Shown here one piece after another: positions 16,101-24,400 of a stretch of DNA of 36,347 bases. The position numbers and the translations under genes were made by a program. The stretch lies in assembly GCA_047618565.1 (NCBI GenBank), contig JBLHKW010000036.1:1-36347 (forward strand), in the 5' to 3' direction. The notes beneath the pieces are model-generated. The model saw nothing but the letters and a program-made list of their open reading frames with translations, searched no databases and had not been told where the DNA came from. Source of the stretch: JBLHKW01 sp047618565. Its GTDB lineage: Bacteria; Planctomycetota; UBA1135; GCA-002686595. Positions within the stretch are counted from its first letter, which is position 1. Each line of letters opens with the position of its first letter.

Positions 16101-17528
16101 TTGGATGAAATCGAGCATGCAGATCCGGGCCGTCGTGGGGGGGCCGGAGGCGTACAGATCGAGGGGTTTCGGGCCGGCGGCCCGTTGCGGGGACCGATCC
16201 GGCTTCCGGGCTCCAAGTCCCTCGCCCAGCGCGCCCTCGTCTGCGCCGCACTCTGTGGCGACCTGACCCGCATCGAGCGCCCCGGATCGAGCGACGACGT
16301 GCTGGCCCTGGCCCGCGCCCTGATCGGTCTGGGGGTCGTGGTCGAGGGTATCGGCTCCGCGTCCCTCTCCATCCGCGGCTGTCCACCGGGACCCGGGGTG
16401 GGCCTGCACGCCGGGGCCGGTGAGAGTGTCTCCATCGGGGAGTCCGGTACCGCCGGACGGTTGCTGATGGCTGCAAGCGCGCTCTGTGGGCGACTCGGCG
16501 GGCAGATCGTCCTCGAGGCGGAGGGTAGCCTGCGCTCGCGCTCGAGTCCGGCCCTGTACGAGAGCTTGCGCGCAGCCGGCGCTGGCCTGACCGGGGTCTC
16601 CCCCGGACGCCCGCAGCTCGAGGGCTGGCCCGTGCGCATCGAGCCCGTCGGGCCGCCCTCCAGCCTGCGGCTCGTGGGGCCGCGCTCCAGTCAGGAGCTG
16701 AGCGCACTCCTGATCGCGTGCGCCGCATGGCCGGGGGAGTTCGAGGTGAACTGTGACGGGGCGCTCCCGAGCGCACCCTACGTCGACATGACCTGCACAG
16801 TTCTGCGCGCCTTCGGAGTGTCGGTCGAGCGCACGGCGCAGCCCGCTGCGGGCGGCAGCACCTGGCTCGTGCGCGGTCCCCTGCGCCCGCCAGCGCAGTC
16901 TTATCCAGCGCAGTCTTATACGGTAGAGCCGGATGCGTCCGCCGCCGCGGTGGCCCTGGCAGCCGCCTGCCTCTCCGGTGGTGAACTGACCCTGCCCGGC
17001 CTCGGGCCGGACTCGCCCCAGGGAGATGTGCGGATCGCCGCGCACCTGCGCGCCTTCGGTTGCCACGCCACGCTCTCCAAAGCCGGTCTGTCCGCCCGCG
17101 GCGCGCCCACCCGGGGCGCCGACCTCGACCTCCAGGGGGAGCCGGATCTGGCTCCCGTACTTGCCGCGGTCGCGGCCGGTGCTGCCCTGACACACGGGCA
17201 TGCGAGCCGATTGACGGGGCTGGGGACACTGCCCGGCAAGGAGAGCGGGCGCATCGAGGTCCTGGCCGCGGGCCTGGGTCGCATCGGGCTCGAGGCCAGC
17301 GCCGGAGCGGACTACCTGACCATCGCGCCCGGGTCCCCGGCGGCACGGCGCGCGGGCCCGATAGAGCTCGATTCCCACGGGGATCATCGCATGGCGTTCT
17401 GCTTCGGTCTGCTCGGCCTGCTGGTGCCCGGCGTCGGCGTCCGGACGCCGGAGTGCGTTGCGAAGTCCTGGCCCGGATTCTGGACGGACATGCAAGCCGC
17501 GGGGCTGAAGGCCCTGCATCCCGCCTGA
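16101..17528 (+). CDS. aroA: 3-phosphoshikimate 1-carboxyvinyltransferase (EPSP synthase)
   Basis: A 475-residue EPSP synthase, which adds the enolpyruvyl group of PEP to shikimate 3-phosphate in aromatic amino acid synthesis. Motifs in order: LPGSKSLAQRAL, GESGTAGRLLMAASAL, SSQELSALLIACA, EPDASAAAVALAAA, GEPDLAPVLAAVAAG, GKESGRIEVLAAGL, SHGDHRMAFCFGL and AKSWPGFW. The usual KETDR reads KESGR, so the protein is divergent but complete. Start: an ATG at 16005 is in frame but overlaps the divergent purC start and lies upstream of a -10-like TACAAT; TTG 16101 follows GGTGGAG at ideal spacing. A 15-bp tandem duplication lies just before the EPDAS block. galE follows after 23 nt. Confidence 0.9.
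   Translation: MDEIEHADPGRRGGAGGVQIEGFRAGGPLRGPIRLPGSKSLAQRALVCAALCGDLTRIERPGSSDDVLALARALIGLGVVVEGIGSASLSIRGCPPGPGVGLHAGAGESVSIGESGTAGRLLMAASALCGRLGGQIVLEAEGSLRSRSSPALYESLRAAGAGLTGVSPGRPQLEGWPVRIEPVGPPSSLRLVGPRSSQELSALLIACAAWPGEFEVNCDGALPSAPYVDMTCTVLRAFGVSVERTAQPAAGGSTWLVRGPLRPPAQSYPAQSYTVEPDASAAAVALAAACLSGGELTLPGLGPDSPQGDVRIAAHLRAFGCHATLSKAGLSARGAPTRGADLDLQGEPDLAPVLAAVAAGAALTHGHASRLTGLGTLPGKESGRIEVLAAGLGRIGLEASAGADYLTIAPGSPAARRAGPIELDSHGDHRMAFCFGLLGLLVPGVGVRTPECVAKSWPGFWTDMQAAGLKALHPA
16890..16919 (+). repeat. 15-bp tandem duplication inside aroA
   Basis: CCAGCGCAGTCTTAT occurs twice in direct succession (16890-16904 and 16905-16919). It adds five codons (repeating Pro-Ala-Gln-Ser-Tyr) without shifting frame. 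It sits in the segment leading into the EPDASAA block and looks like a recent slippage duplication. Confidence 0.95.
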
Positions 17529-17537
17529 GCCCTGCTG

Positions 17538-17543
17538 TAGACT
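17538..17543 (+). promoter_or_regulatory. -10-like TAGACT, leaderless-type promoter candidate
   Basis: TAGACT begins 9 nt after the aroA stop and is followed by eight bases and the galE ATG. It could drive a leaderless galE transcript within what otherwise looks like an aroA-galE unit. No -35 is visible. Confidence 0.35.
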
Positions 17544-17551
17544 CGACCCAC

Positions 17552-18562
17552 ATGAGCGAAGAAAACGTCCGTGGCCCGGTCCTGGTGTGTGGCGGCGCCG
17601 GCTACATCGGCAGCCACACGGTGCGCGAGCTGGAACGACGGGGGATCGAGGCCGTGGTGTTCGACGACCTCTCGACCGGCCACGCCGAATCGATGTCGGG
17701 CAAGAGTCGCCTGGTGCAGGCAGACCTGGGCGACCCCGCCGCCTTGAAGGCGCTCTTTGCGGAGGTCAAGCCGCGCTCGGTCGTGCACTTCGCCGCCAAG
17801 TGCTACGTGGGCGTGTCGGTCGAGCACCCGGCCGAGTACTACCGCTCCAACGTCTTCTACACCTGGAACCTGCTCGAGGCGATGCGCGCCGGAGGCTGCG
17901 ACGAGATCGTCTTCTCGACCACCTGCGCTACCTACGGCGACCCGATCGAGGTCCCGATCACCGAGAGTCATCCGCAGCTCCCGATCTCGCCCTACGGCCG
18001 CACCAAGCTCCACATGGAGCACATGATGCAGGACTACGGCACCGCCTACGGCCTGCGTTACGCCGCCCTGCGCTACTTCAACGCCGCCGGCGCCTCCCAG
18101 GACAGCACCATCGGCGAGCACCACGACCCCGAGACGCACCTGATTCCCCTTGTACTCTCGGTCGCCCTCGGCCAGCGCGATGAGATCCTGGTCTTCGGCG
18201 ACGACTATGCCACCCCGGACGGTTCCTGCGTGCGCGACTACATCCACGTCGAGGACCTGGCCGACGCCCACCTGCGCGCCCTGGCCCAGCTCCAGTCCGG
18301 AGCGCGCGAGGTCGTCTGCAACCTCGGCACCGGCGCCGGCTTCTCCGTCAAGCAGGTCATCGAGACCGCCCGCCGCGTCACCGGCCACCCGATCCCGGCC
18401 CGCATCGTCGAACGCCGCGCCGGCGACCCGCCGACCCTGGTGAGCGGCGGCACGCGCGCCCTCGACCTCCTGGGCTGGAAGCCCAAGCGTCCCGATATCG
18501 AGGACATCGTCACGGACGCCTGGAATTTCCTGCGCAAGCATCCGAGCGGCTACGGGTCGTGA
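17552..18562 (+). CDS. galE: UDP-glucose 4-epimerase
   Basis: A 336-residue extended short-chain dehydrogenase that interconverts UDP-glucose and UDP-galactose with bound NAD. The Rossmann motif is GGAGYIGSH at 14-22, the catalytic Tyr148-x3-Lys152 lies in SPYGRTKLHMEH, and STTCATYGDP supplies the active-site Ser/Thr region. YFNAAGAS and DYIHVEDLADAH are also typical of GalE. Related NDP-sugar epimerases cannot be fully excluded, but these blocks favour GalE. The start ATG 17552 is the first in this frame after the aroA stop and leads straight into the Rossmann fold. It may supply UDP-galactose for cell-surface polysaccharide. Confidence 0.93.
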   Translation: MSEENVRGPVLVCGGAGYIGSHTVRELERRGIEAVVFDDLSTGHAESMSGKSRLVQADLGDPAALKALFAEVKPRSVVHFAAKCYVGVSVEHPAEYYRSNVFYTWNLLEAMRAGGCDEIVFSTTCATYGDPIEVPITESHPQLPISPYGRTKLHMEHMMQDYGTAYGLRYAALRYFNAAGASQDSTIGEHHDPETHLIPLVLSVALGQRDEILVFGDDYATPDGSCVRDYIHVEDLADAHLRALAQLQSGAREVVCNLGTGAGFSVKQVIETARRVTGHPIPARIVERRAGDPPTLVSGGTRALDLLGWKPKRPDIEDIVTDAWNFLRKHPSGYGS

Positions 18563-18653
18563 TGGCCCGTGGGCGGATTCCTGCGTGAGGGCACTGGGGC
18601 TACGCGTCCGCGGCTATTTTTGCAGTGACGTTGCGACGGACCGCACCGGGTGG

Positions 18654-18682
18654 TTGGTCTGTCCTCCTCCGAGGGGTACTGT
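18654..18682 (+). promoter_or_regulatory. Promoter of dacB: TTGGTC-17-TACTGT
   Basis: TTGGTC at 18654-18659 and TACTGT at 18677-18682 are separated by exactly 17 nt, giving a sigma-70-like promoter. The start of transcription should be near 18689, only a few bases before ATG 18695. The mRNA would have almost no leader. Confidence 0.5.
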
Positions 18683-18694
18683 GAGCCCCCGATC

Positions 18695-20377
18695 ATGGGT
18701 TTTCTGTCCAGCAATGCATTGCGGCGCCTGGGACTGATCCTGGGCAACGGGCTCGCGGTGGGCATCCTGGCCTGGCTGCTTTGGGACGAGGGTGCCGCCG
18801 TTGCGGCCGAGTCGCCGCGCGCGCTACCGGTGCTCGAGTCCCTCGTCGGCGCGGCGCAAGCGGAGCCGGGCGCAGGGGGCCCGGGATCGGTCGATGGAAG
18901 GCAGCCGGTCGCGACGCTCTCGGCTCCGGTCGGGCCGATCAGCGTGCCGATCGTCGATGCGCGCCCGCCCCTGCGGCGCGGGGTGGAGACGGCCATTGCG
19001 AACGCTGTCGTCGAGGCGGCGCGGCGCAGCAAGAACAAGGTGAGCACGGGTAGCGCGACGATCGCGGTCTGCGTGGTCGATGCGAAGACGGGGCGCGAAC
19101 TCGTGGGGATTCAGGCGGATCGGCCATTGCGGCCGGCGTCGAATCTGAAGATCCTGACCACGGCTGCGGCATTGGTCTTGCTCGGGTCGGATGCGTCGTA
19201 CGAGACGCCAATCGAGAGTCGTGGCAGCCTGCAGCAAGGCGTGCTGACGGGCGATCTGGTCGCGCGCGCGGGGGGCGATCCGCTGTTCCGGCAGAACGGG
19301 GACGGTGGGCTCGAGCCGTGGCTTGACGGGCTCGCGCGCGAGCTCTCGCACGCCGGGATCCGGCGCGTGCGCGGGCGGCTCGTTCTGGACGAGGGCAGCT
19401 TCGAGGATCCTGCGCCGGGGCCGGCGTGGCCCTCGTCGCGCGAGTACTGGAAGGACTACTGTGCCCTGGCCGGGGGCTTCAGTGCGAATGCGGGTTGCCT
19501 GACGGCGAACGTCAGCGCTACGCGATCGGGTTCCCGTGCCGATGTCGCCGTACGTCCGCGCCACCATGGGCTGGCGCGACGCGGGGAGGTGGAGACGGTA
19601 GGCTCGAAGGCCGCGCTGAACGTGGCGGTCGGCGCGACGGCGACGGCGGTGACCGTGCGCGGCAAGATTCCCTCCAGCGTCAAGCACTGGGATGCGCGTT
19701 TCGCGGCGCCGGACCCTGTCGCGCTCTTCGGTTCGGCCGTCGTGGGCGGGCTGGCGGAACGCGGGATCGAGATCGAGGGCGGCTACGTGCGCCAGCGCTC
19801 AGCACCCGGCGGAAAGGTCGTCGCGAGCATGCATTCGCCGATTTCGGACTCCGTCATCCCGATCCTGACGCACTCGAACAACGCGGTCGCCGACCAGCTC
19901 TTCCTGACGCTCGGGCTGCGGGTCGCTGGTGTGGGCACGCGTGCGGGCGGCGCCCAGGCGGTCGGACAGGCACTCGATCAGCTCGGTCTCGAGCGCGGTG
20001 GCTGGAAGCAGGTCGGGGGCTCGGGATTGAGTCGCGACAACCGCGTCAGCGCGCGCCAGCTGTGTGGATTGCTGCAGGCTGCGCGCGGGGTCAGCGGGGC
20101 GGCACGCGAGCTGTTCGATCGGGGCATGCCCATCGCCGGGGAGACGGGCACGCTTGCCAGCCGCATGCGCAAGTCCGTGGCGCGCGGGCGCGTGCATGCC
20201 AAGACGGGCTTCATCAACGGCACGAGTGCGCTCTCGGGCTGGTTGACCACGGAGGCTGGGCGCGAGCTCATCTTCTCGATACTGGTGGAGTATCCGACGT
20301 TCGAGGGCCTCAATACACACTGCTGGAAACCCATGCAGGACCGCATCTGTGAGGAGCTTGTCGACGATGTCGACTGA
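18695..20377 (+). CDS. dacB: D-alanyl-D-alanine carboxypeptidase/endopeptidase (PBP4 type)
   Basis: A 560-residue class C penicillin-binding protein that trims or cleaves peptidoglycan cross-links in the periplasm. The N-terminal hydrophobic segment (LGLILGNGLAVGILAWLLW, about 12-30) is a signal anchor or signal peptide. Catalytic motifs: SxxK at Ser149-Lys152 (PASNLKIL), SxN at Ser394 (HSNNAVADQ) and KTG at Lys503 (HAKTGFINGTSAL). The large insertion between SxxK and SxN is typical of PBP4. ATG 18695 was chosen over GTG 18650 because a promoter with correct spacing lies between them. Its end overlaps the next gene by 11 nt. Peptidoglycan hydrolases are of interest in planctomycetes, long thought to have unusual walls. 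Confidence 0.93.
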   Translation: MGFLSSNALRRLGLILGNGLAVGILAWLLWDEGAAVAAESPRALPVLESLVGAAQAEPGAGGPGSVDGRQPVATLSAPVGPISVPIVDARPPLRRGVETAIANAVVEAARRSKNKVSTGSATIAVCVVDAKTGRELVGIQADRPLRPASNLKILTTAAALVLLGSDASYETPIESRGSLQQGVLTGDLVARAGGDPLFRQNGDGGLEPWLDGLARELSHAGIRRVRGRLVLDEGSFEDPAPGPAWPSSREYWKDYCALAGGFSANAGCLTANVSATRSGSRADVAVRPRHHGLARRGEVETVGSKAALNVAVGATATAVTVRGKIPSSVKHWDARFAAPDPVALFGSAVVGGLAERGIEIEGGYVRQRSAPGGKVVASMHSPISDSVIPILTHSNNAVADQLFLTLGLRVAGVGTRAGGAQAVGQALDQLGLERGGWKQVGGSGLSRDNRVSARQLCGLLQAARGVSGAARELFDRGMPIAGETGTLASRMRKSVARGRVHAKTGFINGTSALSGWLTTEAGRELIFSILVEYPTFEGLNTHCWKPMQDRICEELVDDVD

Positions 20378-21167
20378 GTCCATCGATCTACCCGCGGCCC
20401 TGGCTACCGCGAGCGCGGCGGCCCGGCGCTCGGGAGAGATACTGATGGACCACCTGGGCCAGCTCGACCCGGCGGCGATCGGCACCAAGTCCAGCGTGCG
20501 CGACCTGGTCACGGCCGCGGACGTGGCCAGCGAGCGGGCCCTGGTCGCTACCCTGCGCGAGGCGTTTCCCGGGCACGCCATCGAGGCCGAGGAGGAGGTC
20601 TCTGACGCGCCCGATGGGCGTCCGCGCTGGTTCCTCGACCCGCTCGATGGGACGGTCAATTTCGTGCACCGCTTGCCGTGTTTCGGCGTCTCGATCGGAC
20701 TGTTCGTCGGAGCGAAACCCGTCGTCGCGGTCGTGCACCTGCCCTGCCTGGGGCAGACGTTCACGGCCACCGCCGGTGGCGGCGCGCACGAGAACGGTGC
20801 GCCGATCTCCGTCAGCGACGTGGGTGAGCTCTCCTCGGCGATCCTGGCCACCGGGTTTCCGTACCGGCGCGGTGAGCTCGAGCATTCCAACCTCGAAAAC
20901 TTCGGTCGCTTCTTCTACGACGTGCGCGGGATGCGGCGCATGGGCTCCGCTGCCATGGATCTGGCCTACGTCGCCTCCGGGCGCCTGGACGGGTTCTGGG
21001 AGCTGCATCTCTCGCCCTACGACGTGGCCGCGGGAGCGTTACTCGTGCGCGAGGCCGGCGGGGTGGTGACCGATGGCGATGGCGGAGACGACTGGTTGCG
21101 GGGTGGCCACATCGTCGCCGCGGGCCGCGGACTGCACGGGGCCATGCGCCAGCGCATCGTGCACTGA
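20367..21167 (+). CDS. suhB: Inositol-monophosphatase-family protein
   Basis: A 266-residue Mg-dependent phosphatase of the IMPase family. Metal-binding motifs are IEAEEE near 72-77 and WFLDPLDGTVNFVH at 88-101 (the WxxDPxDGTxNF signature), plus GSAAMDLAYVASGRLDGF and SPYDVAAGALLVREAGG near the end. The WD of the last signature is replaced by YD. The substrate may be inositol phosphate, histidinol phosphate or PAP; sequence alone does not settle it, so the symbol is the generic family name. ATG 20367 overlaps the dacB stop by 11 nt and has GAGGAG about 11 nt upstream; GTG 20349 is an alternative. Confidence 0.85.
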   Translation: MSTESIDLPAALATASAAARRSGEILMDHLGQLDPAAIGTKSSVRDLVTAADVASERALVATLREAFPGHAIEAEEEVSDAPDGRPRWFLDPLDGTVNFVHRLPCFGVSIGLFVGAKPVVAVVHLPCLGQTFTATAGGGAHENGAPISVSDVGELSSAILATGFPYRRGELEHSNLENFGRFFYDVRGMRRMGSAAMDLAYVASGRLDGFWELHLSPYDVAAGALLVREAGGVVTDGDGGDDWLRGGHIVAAGRGLHGAMRQRIVH

Positions 21168-21178
21168 ACAGCGTGCCA

Positions 21179-21199
21179 GCGGGGCTCGCCCCCCCCCGC
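21179..21199 (+). terminator. Possible hairpin after the IMPase gene
   Basis: GCGGGG (21179-21184) can pair with CCCCGC (21194-21199), 12 nt after the stop codon. The loop includes part of a run of nine C (21189-21197). No T-run follows, so terminator function is uncertain. Confidence 0.3.
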
Positions 21200-21280
21200 G
21201 TGGAGCCTCGCTGTCGCGTCAAGCATTCCCGGCCAGTTTTATTTTGGTGCAACGCCTGTGTACGGGCGGCGCGTGCGGCC

Positions 21281-21309
21281 TTTCGGAGAATCGGACTGGG
21301 TGTTAGGAT
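21281..21309 (+). promoter_or_regulatory. Weak promoter candidate for the uvrA string
   Basis: TTTCGG (21281-21286) and TAGGAT (21304-21309) have 17-nt spacing, giving a leader of about 118 nt before uvrA. The -35 is poor. The rest of the 266-nt gap (21168-21433) holds no gene I can support, and I recognised no LexA-type SOS box in it. Confidence 0.3.
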
Positions 21310-21433
21310 GGGCGGCTCGAATGAGTTGACCAAAGCATGCCCGAACGGGGCGCTCGAGCGGCCTGATAGAGCCCTCGGGAGCCGCGATCCCGGGGTAACT
21401 GACACAGGTGCGCGTGTTCACGATCCACAGTAA

Positions 21434-24400
21434 ATGGGGCCGATGAGGGACGGGACGATCAAGATCCGCGGCGCCCGCCAGAACAACCTGGTGGGGGTGG
21501 ATGTCGACCTTCCGCGCGAGAGCTTGATCGCCGTGACAGGCGTCTCCGGCTCCGGCAAGTCCTCGCTGGCCTTCGACACGCTCTACCGGGAAGGCCAGCG
21601 TCGTTTTCTCGAGACGCTCTCTGCCTACGCGCGCCAGTTCCTGGGGCAGATGCAGAAGCCCGATGTGGAGAGCATCGAGGGCCTCTCGCCCGCCATCGCC
21701 GTCGACCAGAAGACGAGTCCGCGCGGAGCTCGCTCGACCGTGGGCACCCTGACCGAGATCGTCGACCACCTGCGCGTGCTGTTTGCCCGCGCGGGGCAGG
21801 CGCATTGCCCGCAATGCGAGCGGCCCACCCAGCCGCGCACGCCGGAGTCGATCGTCCAGGAGATCCTGCGTGACCTTGCGGGCCAGCGCGCGCTCGTGAT
21901 GGCGCCCGTGATCCGGGACCGCAAGGGCCACCACCGGCCAGTCTTTGCCGACCTGCAAAAGAAGGGCTTCGTGCGCGTGCGCGTCGACGGGCAGGTGCAG
22001 CGGCTCGAGGAGGTCGAGGAACTCGAGCGCTACAAGCGCCACACGATCGAGGTGGTGGTCGACCGGCTCAAGCCCGATCCTGCCCAGCCGTCGCGCCTGC
22101 GCGAGGCTGTGGACGCGGCCCTCTTGCTGGGCAAGGGCGACGTCTACGTGGAGGTCGACGGCGAGGACTGTCGCTTCTCGACCCTGCGCACCTGTCCCGG
22201 TTGCGGAGCCGAGACGCCGCCGCTGGAGCCGCGCCTGTTCTCATTCAACTCGCCGCACGGCGCGTGTGATACCTGCGATGGGCTGGGCGGACTGCGTCAG
22301 CCGACCGAGGCGGCCGTCGTACGCGATCGGGAGCTGAGCGTGCGTGAGGGGGCACTGGCGGTGACCCGTGCGAGCGGGGGAGCGCTGCTCTTCCCGCGCG
22401 TCAGCTTTGGTTTCCTGGAGCGCGTCGGCCAGAAACACGGTTTCGACCTGGATACACCCTGGTGCGAGCTTTCGCTGTCCGCCCGCAAGGTGCTCCTATA
22501 CGGGGCCGGCGACGAACGCTTTGCGGATTCCAGCAGCTGGAGCGGCGAGCGCTTCAGTGGATCTGCCAACTGGAACCGGCGCTTCATCGGCGTGCTGTGC
22601 GATGTCGAGCGCGCCTGGAAGAAGGGCAGCCGCAAGAAGCAGATCGAGCGTTTCCTGTCGCACACGACGTGTCCCGACTGCGAGGGCACCCGTCTGCGTC
22701 CCGCGGCGCGCGCGGTCCGGCTGGGCGATGTGCGCTTCGGCGAACTGACCAGCTTGCCGGTCGAGCAGCTGCCCGCGGCGCTGGAGGCGCTGAAGCTATC
22801 GAAGCGCCAGGCGCGCATTGCGCGCGATCTGGTGTCCGAGGTTCAGCGGCGGACGGACTTCCTGCTGCGCGTCGGTCTGGGCTACCTCTCCCTGGAACGG
22901 GCCGCGGACACGCTCTCGGGCGGGGAGGCCCAGCGGATTCGTCTGGCGGCACAGCTGGGCGCAGGGCTGCAGGGCGTGCTCTACGTCCTGGACGAGCCCT
23001 CGATCGGGCTGCACGCGCGCGATCACGGCCGCTTGCTGAGTGCGCTCGTGAAGCTGCGCGACGCGGGCAACACCGTCGTCGTCGTCGAGCACGACGAGGC
23101 CACCCTGCGCAAGGCGGACTGGTTGGTGGACATCGGTCCGGGCGCGGGTCGGCATGGCGGGCAGGTGGTGGCCCAGGGCACCCCGGCCGAGCTCGCCAAG
23201 CAGGACACGGCCACCGGTCGCATGCTGCGCGGAGAGATTCACATGCCCGTACCGGAGACGCGGCGTTCCGGCAGCGGTGAGCATCTGGTGCTCACGGGGG
23301 CGCGTGCCTTCAACCTCAAGGACGTCGACGTGAGCTTGCCCCTGGGCACCCTGAGCGTCGTGACCGGCGTCAGCGGTTCCGGGAAGTCGACCCTGATCGA
23401 TCGCACCCTGCGGCGCGCCGTCTGGCGTCACCTGGGTCGCGAAACGGCGGATCCTGGTGACCATGATCGTCTCACGGGTCTCGAGCACATCGACGATCTG
23501 GTGTGCATCGACTCGGCGCCGATCGGGCGCACCACACGCTCCAATCCAGCCACGTACACCAAGGTGCTCGGGCCGATCCGAGAGCTCTTCGCGCAGTTGC
23601 CGGAAGCGCTCGTGCGCGGATACACGAAGTCGCGCTTCTCGTTCAATGTCTCCGGTGGGCGTTGCGAGGCCTGTTGCGGGGGCGGCGCGCGCTACGTGGA
23701 GCTGCAGTTCCTGGCGCCGGTGACCGTGCCCTGTGAGGAGTGCGGCGGACATCGGTTCCAGGCAGAGACGCTCGATGTCCGCTACCGCCAGCACTCCATC
23801 GCGGACGTGCTCGCGCTCACGGCCAGCGACGCACTCGAGTTCTTCAAGGACCATCCGAAGATCCGTCGCCCGCTCGAGCTGATGGTCGAGATCGGGCTCG
23901 GTTACCTGACCCTCGGGCAACCCTCGACGACCCTCTCCGGTGGCGAGGCGCAGCGCCTTAAGCTTGTTTCGCACCTGTCGAAGCGCTCGCAGGGGCACAC
24001 GCTCTACCTGCTCGACGAGCCTACGACTGGCCTGCACACCGAGGATGTCGGACGTCTGCTGGGGGCGCTCCAGCGGCTCGTGGATCTGGGGCACACGGTC
24101 ATCGTGGTCGAGCACAACCTCGAGTTTATCCGCGCTGCGGACCACGTCATCGACGTGGGCCCCGAGGGCGGGCACGCCGGAGGCGAGATCCTTGCGACCG
24201 GCACGCCTGAGGAGATCGAGGCCTGCAAGGCCTCCTATACGGGTCAGGCCCTGCGCGAGCTGGCTTCCAAGCGTCGCTCGCTCAAGAGCTCGCCGGTGGC
24301 TCGCAGTCGCGCCAAGGCCGAACAACCGGCGCGCGAGCTGCGGGTCGAGGGCGCCTCGATCCACAACCTCAAGCACGTGGACGTCAGCATCCCGCGCGAG

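Noticed and set aside
15946..17553. 535-residue minus-strand open frame
   Set aside because: Its Arg/Pro/Ala-rich low-complexity translation is antisense to aroA.
21168..21433. SOS box before uvrA
   Set aside because: I looked for CTGT-N8-ACAG and GAAC-N4-GTTC type sites and found none; planctomycete LexA sites may differ.
22796..24376. 526-residue minus-strand open frame
   Set aside because: It is antisense to uvrA across two conserved ATPase motifs.
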